This document shows, piece after piece, positions 21,348 to 33,093 of a stretch of 64,000 nt of DNA (positions are counted from its first letter, which is position 1; the number at the start of each line of letters is the position of its first letter). The position numbers were made by a program, and so were the translations under genes. The notes under the pieces are model-generated. The model was given only the letters and a program-made list of their open reading frames with translations, made no database searches and had not been told where the DNA came from. The stretch covers positions 1,798,001 to 1,862,000 of the forward strand of contig CAUJLY010000003.1 in the NCBI GenBank assembly GCA_963281155.1, read 5' to 3'. This DNA comes from Rhabditophanes sp. KR3021. Lineage: Eukaryota > Nematoda > Chromadorea > Rhabditida > Alloionematidae.

Positions 21348-22562
21348 ATTGCTTCGTTAATTACAGTTTATATTTTGATGTTATAGCATTATATCCATTT
21401 CAAGTTTACAATAAAACGATTTAATTCCTTACACTCTTAATTGCAATTTGAACACGGCAATAATATTATTTATTGATGTTATACTTAACACACCTTGCAA
21501 CTTTTTGCTGTAAAAGAGGTTAAATTCTCCATCCTTAACCATTTTTACTGTCATTTGCAAGACAAAAACATGATAAAACTAGGTAGGATTAGACATTTAT
21601 TATAAGAAATACATGTTAAAGAACATAAAAATTACATGTAATATTTATAATGATTAATAAATACACCAACTTCCTTCAATCACTTTCTTGTTAAAAACAA
21701 CTCACTCAACAATAAATGCCTCGAAGCCCCCAATGGCTGATGAAATGACAATTCGAAGTGGTTGTCCTGCACTGTTTTTGGAATCAGCAGCAACTTTTGA
21801 TTCAAGCAAGTGAACTGTCGTAGATTCTATCAAGTTTTACTTAATGTTTATAACAAATGAACTTCAATGTCGGCATTGGTACCACGAAACAATTGTGAAA
21901 GCTCCAGAATGATTCAAAGTTAGTTCGTTTACTATTAATCACGAACCTTCTTATTGAACATTCCTCAAAACCAAACCAAAATTGGGACACAATAAAATGT
22001 ATCAAAGATATCCATTCTTTTGTGAAGGGGGTAAAATCGTTAAAAATTACAGAAGATGTAATGGTAAGCATGGCTTGCCAATGTAAGATAATGGAATAAA
22101 TTATATGCAAATATTGCTACATTAAAAAATAATAATCTAGCCATAGTTAACTAAGTATAGGAGTTCATATTGAACATTTGACTTCAATTAATTGATTACC
22201 CAACCAAGTAAAATGTGCCTATTCACATGTATTTTTGATATACCCTCTACTTTAAAACAAAATGTGTTTAGCAATATTTGAACAATTTATTATTATCAAT
22301 GACTAAAGCATTTTAGAGTATTAGAATTAATTATCATGAAAAAATAGCAAATTAATTATCTTCATGATAAAGTTTAAATGGTTGGTTTGTGCAAAAAGGT
22401 ATTGTTTGCAGAAAATAACAACATCATTTGGTTGGAGATAAATCAATTGAAAATAAAGATATAAGAAGACAGAAATTTTTGTTCGGGTATAATCAAATTG
22501 TATTTTGGTTTAAAATATTACTGAAAAAATGAACTTTTTTGATTTCAAGTTGTAGATGGCAT
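21348..22562. other. Intergenic; possible relic near 21.8-22.1 kb
   Basis: No intact gene. Between about 21860 and 22090 the plus strand has short coding-like pieces with stops (Cys/His/Trp/Tyr-rich, starting LQCRHWYHETIVK), which could be a decayed exon. Too weak to name. Confidence 0.4.
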
Positions 22563-25329
22563 TTAAAGTTTATCCACGCTGCATTGAGCATCTTCTGGAT
22601 ATTCCAATTCCCAAAGACGCTTGAGATGCTTTCCTTTCACGTCTCTTGAAGCACCAAATGAGGTATATCCCTGAAAATTATATTCATTAAAATAAAGGGA
22701 GAATGAAGTAACGTGCCTTTTGGGAACATCCGCCGACCCATCCATATTGTCCTCCAATTGTTGATTGATCAATTGAAGTTTCTGGGTTGTAATCTGGATG
22801 TCTTTCATCAACGATCTTAGCAGTTTCACGTCTTGTTGTTCCGAAGGAAGTCATATTCTTTTGAGAATCACCTAAAATAAGTTTGAACGTAAATAGTAAC
22901 TACTTTCTTTTATTACCTCCATTCCAACCAGCTTGAAGTCTAACCATTCCTTGAGAAGCTCTTGCTTGCCAAGAGATTGCTGGGTCAAGAACTTCCCAAC
23001 GTCCTTGTCCGAAACTGGTCATGTTCTTTTGTGATGCACCACCTGAAACAAATAGTTAATATTTTATTTATTTCACCCCTTACCATTCCATCCATATTGA
23101 TATCCGATAGATGATTGATCAATGGAAGTTTCTGGATTATATTCGGGATGTTTCTCATCAATAATTTTAGCAGTTTCACGTCTGTTTGTTCCGAACGACA
23201 TCATGTTCTTTTGGGAAGCTCCACCCTACAACAATAGTTCTTATAAATAATATTACCTAAGACGTCACTTACGTTCCATCCCATTTGTGCTCCGATCTCG
23301 GCTTGAGAAGGTTTAGTATGGTCATATTCTGGATGTTTTGTGTCTACCATTTGACATGTCTCACGTCTGTTGGTTCCGAAAAGAGTAGAGTTCTTTTGTG
23401 AAGCTCCCTACAAATATAAAAGTGATAATTAACGAATCCTAAGGCAAATCGAGTTACTTTATTCCATCCGGCTTGACTTCTAATAATTCCCTCAGAAAGT
23501 CTAATCTTATCTTCTGAAAGTTCTGGAAGATCTGCGGGGTTGGTGTTGACTTTCACAGATTCACGCGCTACATCACGCCCTGCTCCGAAAGAAGTATAAC
23601 CCTTTTGACTGCAAAATTTGTTGGTACCAGATTGAAGTCTGACATCTCCATTTGATAAAAGTTTAATCTCTTCTGGAATTTCAGCCAAGTTTTCGGATTT
23701 GATGTTTAATTGGGTGTTTCTGGGGGTTCCGAAATTGGTCATTTTCTTTTGGGAGTCACCTAAATATCATTTCATTACTTCATCCATTATTAAATAGTAA
23801 CTTGCCCTTGTTCCATCCTGCTTGAGAAGGAATGATTCCGTCTGTTGCTCTCAATTGAGACAAAGTCCAACGGCCGACTCTTCTTTGGCCTGGACCGGAA
23901 ACTACGGTTTCCATGACGGCATTAGGTTGTGCTTCTGCAACAATCAAATTAATATAGATTCTTAGCATTTTATAGCAAAACAGATTGTTAGTTATACATC
24001 ATCAAATGAGTTGTCTTGTACACTGTTTGAACAACTTTGTTGACAATCAATTCATTCATTCAAGCAAAAAATGAAACCCTTTTCTGTTAGTAAATACAGA
24101 TATGTACAAAAATATATACAAGCAAATCCACATTTGTTAGTAAACATAAATAAATATTGATCAAGCATTATAAGTTTCGCATTTTTAATGTACTTTTTGA
24201 CTCACCATGCTGACTGATTGGAACCTCTTCTCTAGGAGCCTTATTCTTCATCTTATTAGCATATGAATTTGTATTATTATATTTATTTTTGTGATTATCA
24301 TTAGGGACATAGACTGTTGGACTAGAAACAACGACAGACGGTGATGTACTAAAACTGGTCTTTCTACTGCCTAGGTTAGATCCTGCAAATTCAGGATATC
24401 TACCGTACGCCACATTTTCAGGCAAAACAGGCAATTCGGGTGCCTCGGGAATGGAGAAATTGGTTAGAGATTCGGAGTATTGTCTGGAGGGGAAATGTCT
24501 CGAAAGAGCTTCGCTCTGTCTAGGTGACAATTCAACTCCCGGAACCACGTAACGATCTTTGTGAGTGTGGGTTGAGTTAAAGTCAGAGGGAAAGCGAGTG
24601 GCTGAAATTCCTGACTGAGGATAATTCTTACTTTCAGTGTTTTCGGTCATCTGCCTATGACACTTTTCACTCACTAACCCATCTGGTGTCGTACTAACCA
24701 TTCTATTTGATAGAACAGACCGTTCCACGGCATGAAAAGTCTGTGTTCCATAATTAGCAGGATTAATGCCTAATGTCTGAAGACGAGAAGTCTCATATGA
24801 ATTAGTCAACATGTTTAGATAGTCAAATATAGATAATAACAGGGTACCAAGAAAAGTCCAATCAACACGAGGTTAAAGAAAAATAAGTTGTGAGGTGAAA
24901 TGAATCAGTTCTCTTAAATATATAATATTTCAAAAATCAACTAAATACTACTACTATCCCGGTTGCATATAAATTTTGTTTGCACGGGAAGGTAAAAAAT
25001 AATGCGCACTACTTAGCTTCACAACGCTTTTCCTGGTGTATGTATGTGTACTAGTATCAGTATATTATATTATAGATGTGTTTGTGCACAGCAGATCTTT
25101 AAAGTCAACTTTCATTCCATTGGGCAACAAGTTCAACAAGAAGCTTATTAGCATGAGTCTTATTTAATTGAAAAGATGGGGGTAGTAACAAAACCGTAAA
25201 GGTGTTTATACAAAGGATTACTAAAATTGACTGATGACATGCTTTTACTTCAAAAAGTCGTACTACACAAATAATTATTAACTAGTACTTACCCTCTACG
25301 GCAGGTTCTAATTGGGTTTGAGCTGGCAT
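22563..25329 (-). CDS. unc-87: UNC-87 calponin-like actin-bundling protein, seven CLIK repeats
   Basis: UNC-87 bundles thin filaments in nematode muscle. Core exons: 23934-23806, 23759-23458, 23407-23273, 23225-23084, 23042-22917, 22871-22717, 22670-22563. Two first exons splice to the core in the same phase. Exon 25329-25293 (MPAQTQLEPAVE) gives a 377-residue isoform. Exon 24812-24206 gives a 567-residue isoform with a Ser/Pro-rich N-terminus. Seven repeats carry SQKxxTxFGxxR (for example SQKGYTSFGAGRDV, SQKNMMSFGTNRRE), each preceded by a GWN element, as in C. elegans UNC-87. Two introns have GC donors: GCAAGT at 23805 and GCACGT at 22716. With either, the frame is kept only by the GC site. 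Confidence 0.94.
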
Positions 25330-26917
25330 GATTTATTCTGAAATAGGAAATTTAGGTAAATATTCGAATTTGTATCGTTTCAGGTAAAAACATGAGAATG
25401 GTTATATTTGGATAAAGGCTTGTTGAGTCACACAAATAATAAATAAGTTGTATAATATTATATGATAAACGTAGGATGATGATCAGGAGGAGATGTAAAA
25501 ATATCTTTGCAAACCAAGGAAACGGCATTTAATATAGATACTCTTTATCATTATTATTAGCATCATCCACAAAATCGTCTTCTTTTTGTTCGTATAATAG
25601 TTGTATGCCTAAGATCAACTCCCTCTCTTGCCTCTTCTTAATTATTAAGCTTTCAATTTATTGTTTGGAAGTTATTATTTTTGTTTTTCAAATTGTGTCT
25701 GCCCGTTGTGTCAGCACATATTAAAAGCAACAAAATCATGTATGTAAAGGCGCCCACACTGTTATATTGTCATAAATAAGTGAAAAGATAAAGCTTCTAT
25801 ATATTACCAAGAAATCACTAGACCGACAATCAGTGTTTGTATGTACGTGTGTGAGGGTTAATCTGTGCATCAAAAATTGAAAAAGAACACAACACATACC
25901 TACACTGCATATTTTCACCACTTACTAGTATTAATTTAGATCTTTTGGATAAGGGATTTTCTTAATTCCCTTGCAGTGCCTTCTTCGTTATCTTTACATA
26001 ATCATATCACCTTTACCAAGTAGTTGCCGGTAGATTATCAACTGCCTTACTTTAAATCAGCTGCCAAGGATTTGGACCTCCGCCCACGAGATGGCAAATC
26101 TTTTTATTGTTATTATATTATGTATACAATCATACTTACTTCAAGAGAGAGATACAAAATGTGCTAAAATATAGAAAGAGCATCTTCAAAACACAACAAT
26201 CTGGATAACGGAGGAGGACAAAAACAAATGTTGATTTTTTAAACGTGAAAGGTAATCTAATAAAATTGACTGTCAATAGTAATCTATTAAAAATTGACTG
26301 TCAATGTGATTAATTGATCTCTCTTATTAATAACTAACTTTTATTCTTCCTCAAACTATTCATACTCATATTATTATTAATTTTTTTAACTTTATAACAT
26401 TTTTATTTACTCAACAAAAAAGAAAAATTACTATTGTCTTACGGGAATTAGCAATTGCAGTATAATATATTTTACATCTTGGTTGAGCAAAAAACTGGAT
26501 ATGCACTTTGTGTATGAGCAAGTGATAAATGAATAAGTAATTTATCAATTTATTTCTATTCAAAAAGAACAACATCTTAACCTTTTCATTCACTTTTTTT
26601 GTCACTTATATTTATTATTTACTCTCACTTATTTTCGACAATAAAAATTATCTTCACATCAATTGTTTCTTTCTTCAAAATGACGAGAAACAATTTGCCA
26701 ATATTTTATGACACAGCCAACAACAAAAAATGTTTTTATTATACATCTATTAATACATTTTGGGAAACAATTGATAAATAAACAGATATATAATTTAAGT
26801 ATTTAGGTATATTTAGCATATTAAATAACAATAAATACATACTTATTAGATGATAACCAGTTACAACACGACAAAAATCAAATACATGTTACAATGAACA
26901 TAAATATAATTATGCCT
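24813..26917. other. Upstream and intronic region of unc-87; probable promoters; short direct repeat
   Basis: No gene is supported apart from the small first exon at 25329-25293. The stretch 24813-25292 would be the promoter of the long isoform and intron 1 of the short one. A two-copy direct repeat lies at 26251-26305 (listed separately). Confidence 0.5.
26251..26305. repeat. Two-copy tandem repeat, about 28 bp
   Basis: Both copies contain GTAATCTA followed by AAAATTGACTGTCAAT (26251-26277 and 26278-26305), differing at a few bases. This is a recent small tandem duplication in the unc-87 upstream region. Confidence 0.75.
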
Positions 26918-29128
26918 TTATTTGATTACTCTCCACGAACCCTCACCTACAATCCAATCGTCTCTGGTCCAATGTTTTAAAGGAACAACCATTTCATTTT
27001 TATACTCCGGTAAATAAGTAGTAGTATGGTAACTAACATGTTGAACGAATAACGAGGAAATTGTTTTGCAATTTTGCTCATTTAAGGTTAGATTACTCAT
27101 TTTGTGTGGAATAACAACTTTTAAATTAAATTTCAAAATGTCCATAAAAGAAGTATTTGACGTTCCTTGCAAATCAGTGACATATTGACTTAAAACTGGA
27201 AAAATAAAGCATTCATTTATCGAGTTCAATTGAACAATAGAATCTAAAGTTGCAAGTACACTATCATTCATGTTAAATTGTTGATCTAATGAAGTCGCTT
27301 GAATCACCATCTTTGCTTTACTTCTATAGTAACAATCAAGGGTAGCCAATTGTTGAAAGTGATAGTTCGTTTCAAAATTAGGATTAGCATATTCATCATT
27401 TGAATAATCAAAGGGTAAATTACTCCAAGAAACGATCTCAACTTCGATTCCAGTCTTTGCTTGTACTTTTTTGAAAAACTCATAAACAGTTGGGTTGACT
27501 GAGTGATGGTAAATGAGGAAACGGGTTGCTCCTATTTGAATGTAATAGTCAATAAAGGAAATGAATTTTAAAACATTAGCAAAATTAGATAATACGGGTG
27601 TACATATACTTAAACGATGTTTGGGATTTGTTTGCTTAGGTTGAATAAAGGAATTTCTAAAGTTGCTAATAAAGGTGTCATTGGACTGGAATTGTCCTAT
27701 ATATGAAATGTATTTTAAATCAAATGGTTGGTGATGACTAATCAATGGGAAAATATTATTGTTGACAGGATTAATGTTGTTTTCTCCTTTTAATTGGTTA
27801 AATTGAGCGTCTTTGTGAGCAGTAAATAAGACTATTGTTTGCCCATTTACAGTTGCATAAGCTGATTTAACGTAAATATTCCGATCTCTTCTCAAACTTT
27901 TTTCCTTAATCTGGGAAAAAGTTGAAGTTGAATACTCATTATTTGTATTGTTCGCAACTGTTGCCAAAGTTTGGTAAACTTTTGATGTAGGTATTATGAG
28001 GTGTTCTTTGTATTTCCATTGTTTGACAAAAGCTGGTCCGTTGCACTTGGAAATATTAATTGTTGTTGTATGGAGCTGACTATCCCAGGCTCCAAAATTG
28101 TGATAGGCAGGTTTCATTGTGTTCATTTTCCAACCATGTAACAAAAAGTCGTCAACACAAAAACGTGAGTTTGTTTCCCATACATCGCGGACAGGACTTA
28201 GAAAGGGTAATCTTTTTAACACTTTAACACTTCCATTACCAAATAGTATTGCTAGATGATTGGTTGTTGTATCTCCGACCTTGTACAGAATAGATGCACT
28301 ACAAATGCAGTACTTTCTGAATGTGACGAAATCCGAAAGTGTTTCATATATATATTGACACTCATTTTTCTTGGCCCTCAATTGATCAGTAACATATTTA
28401 TCAACAAAAAGTTGCATCAAGGCTCCATTGTCAGAACCATGAAAAGAAGAAGGTGTACGCCAAAAATATTGAGACCAATCAAGCAAGAATTGCCTTCCTT
28501 TGTGACTATTTCTAACAATATACGGTGAAGCCGCAATTTCATGTGTGAATATCCTTTGACTAAAGACAATATCCTCTCCATCTGCTGGAAGATACCTTTC
28601 AAATGTAATAGTAGGATTAATGACCCCAATATCTGCATCCAATGTAAAAAGAAACTGAATGGTGTCTTGATTATCTGTCAAATAATGATAAACAGCACAA
28701 TGCCTTGCAAAGAAAAAGTCATCCTGTGGACACAAAATTGCTAAAGTTGTATTAGCCTCAAAATCAATTATCTTAAAAGTGTACCCATAGTGGTGAGTAT
28801 AACATTCCAACGAATTAAGAGCAAGAGCGTAATTATCAAAATCATTCTTATTTTCAGTCACAATAAGAATGGCAATGGCAGAGGTAGGTGTTGTTGATAA
28901 ATTGATAGAAGATGGGTTATTATTTACCTAAATTTTATTATGAATTAACGAGTAGATCAAACTAACGTTTACAATTATTTCATTTAGTTGAAGGGAATTT
29001 GTTTGAAAATAAATAACAATATACAAAGCAAATAGCAGTAAGATGGGGATATTGATGTATGGCTTTTTTATTTTCTTACCATTTAGAATCATATATGAAA
29101 AGGTATATTTAAAATGAATATTAGACAT
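26918..29128 (-). CDS. Type II membrane protein with DUF273 and GT92 (DUF23) glycosyltransferase domains
   Basis: Exons 29128-28967 and 28927-26918 join (EIIVN|VNNNPSS) to 723 residues. A short cytoplasmic tail is followed by a signal anchor (IPILLLFALYIVIYFQ, about residues 25-42), as in Golgi glycosyltransferases. Residues about 65-260 are a DUF273 domain: AILIVTENK, FFFARHCAVYHYL, the acidic motif FTLDADIGVINP, then FHGSDNGALMQLF. Residues about 485-715 are a GT92/DUF23 domain: LSICTPVLSN, FLIYHHSVNPTVYEFF, the DCYYRSKAKMV region and LPEYKNEMVVPLKHW. At the usual GT92 acidic site (LDxDE-like) the sequence reads SLDQQF, so that half may be inactive or altered. Sugars used are unknown. Confidence 0.85.
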
Positions 29129-29743
29129 TTGATTAACGAAATTAAATATAGGGCAATGACAATTTCTAAAGAATTAGTAAATTTATGAAAAACGCATGTA
29201 CAATTTATGTTTTAGAAGATGTATGTACTATCTTGAAAGCAAAAATAACAAGTGCTAAAGTGCTGACAATTTATATGATTCAATTTTTTGACAAAAACAA
29301 CTAGTCATAATCAGGGACAACAATTTTTATTTATTTGTGCTGGACGGATTAAGTAGTTCAATCAGATTAATCCTCACGGAACATTAATTTATTAAGAAGA
29401 TATCTGAATGTGATAGTTTTGTTAATTATTTTGAGCTATTAAGAAGTTTGTAGAAATAGATTCTTCTTCCGCTCATCAATATAAAACAGTATTAAACGAT
29501 ATTTTATAATTTTGCAAAGAACATTTTTGTGATGATCATTAATTATGCGAACTAGTGTATACAGGGAACAACATTTTTTACAAAAATCATTAGGTAAACA
29601 CCAGTTTCGTCGTAATCTTGATATCAAAACTGACACATCTAATTATGTGTCATCAAATTAAATTGTATTCAATTTAAAATAAATTCAAATTTTGCTAACT
29701 TAGTACAAAGCTTTTTACACAAGTGGTAGTACGATTAACAAAG

Positions 29744-30253
29744 ATGTTTCCGTTGAACATAGTCTTTTTTATTACAGCTTTTTATGGTGTAGGTGGTATG
29801 TGTGGAGACAACAAAAAACAAGATAAGGAAATGGTGTTTTCGATTTTGTTTAACAATCAAAAGTTGGGATGCAATAATGGAACGGAAGAGGTTTCTTTTA
29901 AACCGTACCTTTTATCGTACAATGTAATGCATCGACACTTCTTGTCCTTTTATATGCCTTCTAATAAGTCATTGACAATGACTACCAAAAGTGACTCTAA
30001 TGGAACCTCGTTTAAACTTAAACAAATTGTCGAAGAATGTAACTCTACTGATTTAAAAGTGTGTGGTGGAGAACCTGATGTTCTTTCTCTCAAAATACTT
30101 AACGCTGGTTCAATTTACCTCGGGAATGTTCACCTCAATTACAACAACACGGAATCAAAAATTTTTGTTATTCAAAAATGTCTGCAAGTTGCATTAAATG
30201 AATACATCAATATAGGACCTTACAATGATGAACTCTTCAAAATTAAAGTTTAA
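29744..30253 (+). CDS. Small secreted glycoprotein, unidentified
   Basis: A single-exon, 169-residue protein. The start is the ATG at 29744; the frame is open further upstream but has no earlier ATG. A signal peptide (FPLNIVFFITAFYGVGG) is followed by a mature part with several N-glycosylation sequons (CNNGTEE, PSNKS, SNGTS, ECNST, YNNTE) and a few cysteines. Alternating hydrophobic residues suggest a beta-rich fold. AATAAA follows the stop near 30259. No family recognised. Confidence 0.7.
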   Translation: MFPLNIVFFITAFYGVGGMCGDNKKQDKEMVFSILFNNQKLGCNNGTEEVSFKPYLLSYNVMHRHFLSFYMPSNKSLTMTTKSDSNGTSFKLKQIVEECNSTDLKVCGGEPDVLSLKILNAGSIYLGNVHLNYNNTESKIFVIQKCLQVALNEYINIGPYNDELFKIKV

Positions 30254-30309
30254 ACAATTAATAAAAAAATTATACCATTTATTTATATTTGCTTTTAAAA
30301 ATACCCATA

Positions 30310-31154
30310 TTAAAGATTTAAATGAGCGATACTTGTATTAAAGTCTCGAATTAATTTTACATTTTCAGGAACCAGATCTTCTTTGTTTAAGATTTTCCTT
30401 ATACCGTTTTCAAAAATGACCGTATAGTAGATTTCTTCGAATATTTGATACTCTTTTTCAATTCTCACCATTGTTTCCTGTTGTTGAGGAACAAGTTCAG
30501 GCTTCGAGAGTTCATTTGGTTTTCTTTTTTTGTGAGCTCTAAATTGAGAATAATTAAGAAAACACTGATTAGTAAACTTACAGGGCTTCAGGGTTGTCGA
30601 CCAAAAGACGTTTATTACCAGGCTTTTTGGCCTCAACTTCGCACGTCCTAGTACTTTTCAATGCTAATTCAGATTCTGAGGTAATTGGTTGCCTAGGATC
30701 ATCTCCAACAGTACTTTTCAGTCTATAATCAGATGGCGGAATAATTTTGCGTGAAGATTTTCGATTACTTGGAGCATCGGCACTTTCAGTGTTGCAATCT
30801 GATGGCGGTGTATTTTTGCGCTTATTTCCCGTCTTGCGTGAACTATCACTTCTCTCTTTATCCTGCGTAAGTCTCTTTGATTTCTAAAAAATTATGAAAT
30901 ACAATAACAATTCCAACAATTACCTCTTTCTTTGCCAACAGACTTTTTTCATACTCTATAGCAACAGTATTCCGTCTCAAATTAACGCACGGCTCCCATG
31001 TATATTCAGAGTCCTCATACCCTTCCCAATAGACCTTATAATGTAAAATAAGCTCGCCTTTTTCCATGCAATATTTCTTATCTGTTATCCTGTCAACGAG
31101 AAACTCATCTTCGCCACCGGATGAAGAGGATTCATCCGTATTATTGGATGACAT
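30310..31154 (-). CDS. Chromodomain protein, HP1-like
   Basis: Exons 31154-30924, 30883-30582 and 30538-30310 join in phase to 253 residues. Residues about 17-72 are a chromodomain (EFLVDRITDKKYCMEKGE, HYKVYWEGYEDSEYTWEPCVNL) with the aromatic cage positions of the methyl-lysine-binding fold. A basic Ser/Lys-rich linker with two repeats of IIPPSDY/NTPPSDC follows. The C-terminal 55 residues (MVRIEKEYQIFEEIYYTVIF, NGIRKILNKEDL) resemble a chromoshadow-type or second chromo fold, though divergent. The likely role is binding methylated histone H3 in chromatin. It could alternatively belong to a nematode-specific chromodomain family. Confidence 0.8.
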
Positions 31155-31486
31155 ATTATTGCTACACCTGTCTTGTAGTAATGACAGTTAAATAAACGAC
31201 GGCAATATAATGACTATTTATTTATCAAATACTTCAAAGTCAATTTAAGTTGGGGGAAAATTGCAAACAAATATACTCCTGAAAAGAATTTTCATGTGGG
31301 TAAGTGTGTCTTCTAAACGAATGCAAGTGTTGTAATTAAAAAATTGTGTATCGGACATTTCAATTTATTATATAAAACAGGAAGTAGATATTTTATATGC
31401 ATATTATAATGGGTAAATGTAACACGTCATTTAAAGACATCTAATGACGTTAATTGCAATTTGGGATCATTTTATCAACCAACGTC

Positions 31487-32470
31487 ATGAACGATGCCAA
31501 GATTTTTAAGATAGATCCTCCTGTAAAAGGTGAAAGCAAGAAAACTAGATCGAAGCCGAGACCACAAAAGGTAGAAGTACCACAGAAGAAAACTGTTAAT
31601 ATTGATTCTGTTGCAAAGGAAGGAAGAAACGTTGCTCCTATAGTTCAGAAAGAAATGAAACTCTCCGATGTTCCCTGAAAGAAATTAAATCTCCTGCTCA
31701 AAGAAGGAGTGAATCTAAAATAGCAAAAGATATAACGTCTCCGCTTGGTGGGAAACTTTTAGCAGGAGTGAATTTAAGGTTTATTGCAAGGCTTTGCGTA
31801 ACCCTAAATGCAGAATTTCTTCCGACAGCTTCACTAATATTGCAATGGATGTGGATTTGGCTAAGCCAAGGTATGAGGATGTGATTTGTTACGACCAGAC
31901 TCGAGTCGTCCTCAAATGTGAATTTGGAAAGAAGGAACCTGAAGATGTTGGATTTGTCCATGCTAATTGGCTGACTACACCTGGAACTCAAACGAAGTAC
32001 ATTTTGTGTGAAGTAAGTTCATAATTTATATTCAAATTTAAACGTCTTTCAGGGTTCTTTAGAGAATACACTGAATGACATGTGGGAAATGATATTTCAA
32101 GAGAAGGTTCCAGTCATGGTCATGTGCTGTCAACTTATTGAGGACGAATATGCCAAATGCGAATGATAAAGGTACCTACGCAAATTACAAAGTATGCTTT
32201 TGATAGAAAGGGTCCGATTGTTTGCCATTGTAGCGCTGGAATTGGTTACTTTTTGATTAGTTGACCATTTATTATTTCATTTTCAGGAAGAAGTGGAATG
32301 TTTGCGGCTGTTCAATATGTTTATCAAGCGATGCTAACCAGACCAACTACTGATCCAATGGAAGTGATAACGGAGATGCGTCGTCCTCGGAAGAATTGTG
32401 TCCAACGTTTGTTCAATATGCCTGCATTAACATGGCAATTGCTCAATTATTCATTCGCCGTAAGCTTCTA
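31487..32470 (+). pseudogene. Protein tyrosine phosphatase pseudogene
   Basis: The parts are in family order. A Lys-rich N-terminus (from ATG 31487) runs into a stop at 31676. A second-frame segment begins ALRNPKCRISSDSF and includes PRYEDVICYDQTRVVLKC. A spliced junction leads to GSLENTLNDMWEMIFQEKVP, the substrate-loop side. Then comes the active-site signature HCSAGI|GRSG, interrupted by a 41-bp intron (about 32244-32284). Between the KC region (about 32160) and the signature only about 50 bases remain where roughly 100 codons, including the WPD loop, are expected. With the frame shifts and internal stops, no active enzyme can be made. Nematodes have many such cytosolic PTP genes. Confidence 0.8.
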
Positions 32471-33093
32471 GACCGCAATGACGTCTACAAAAGAATAAGC
32501 AAAAATACGCCACTTACTACAATACTACTCTTGCCTTCAAAAATAAAGTAGTCAATCTTAAGAATGAAAAAAGTGTCCAAGTCTTAAAGACAAACAAGCC
32601 AACTATTGGAACTACCCTCCCAAACATTCTGAAAACATGAAAACGTTGTTAGTTATGTAAAAAGTCGCGACCAAAAAAACAAAAAATCGATTAGATGAAA
32701 CCAATCACCTCGTCATCTACACACAGTCAGTCGTAAACTAAAAGAGTCCTTTAATCCTTCAAGTATACTACTAATGATCCTTATAGAACGTTTGATTTTA
32801 TTTTATAAAGATATATGCACCTATTTGATATGTTCATTTACATTAAATAAAATTAGTTGTAACTGTGTTGTTTTTATGTTTGGTTGGGATTAGTTAGTGT
32901 ATAATAATGTTAAGTTATTAACGAAACATGGCAGGAAATAAGTATGTATTTATTAATTTATACGTATTGGTGTTTGTACACTTTTACATAACGAAATGAA
33001 ACAATCCATTTTAAAATAACGCACAACCTTGTGACACAACCTTATGACACAACAATTTTAGAGCACTATTTAAAAATGTATTAGAACACAAAA

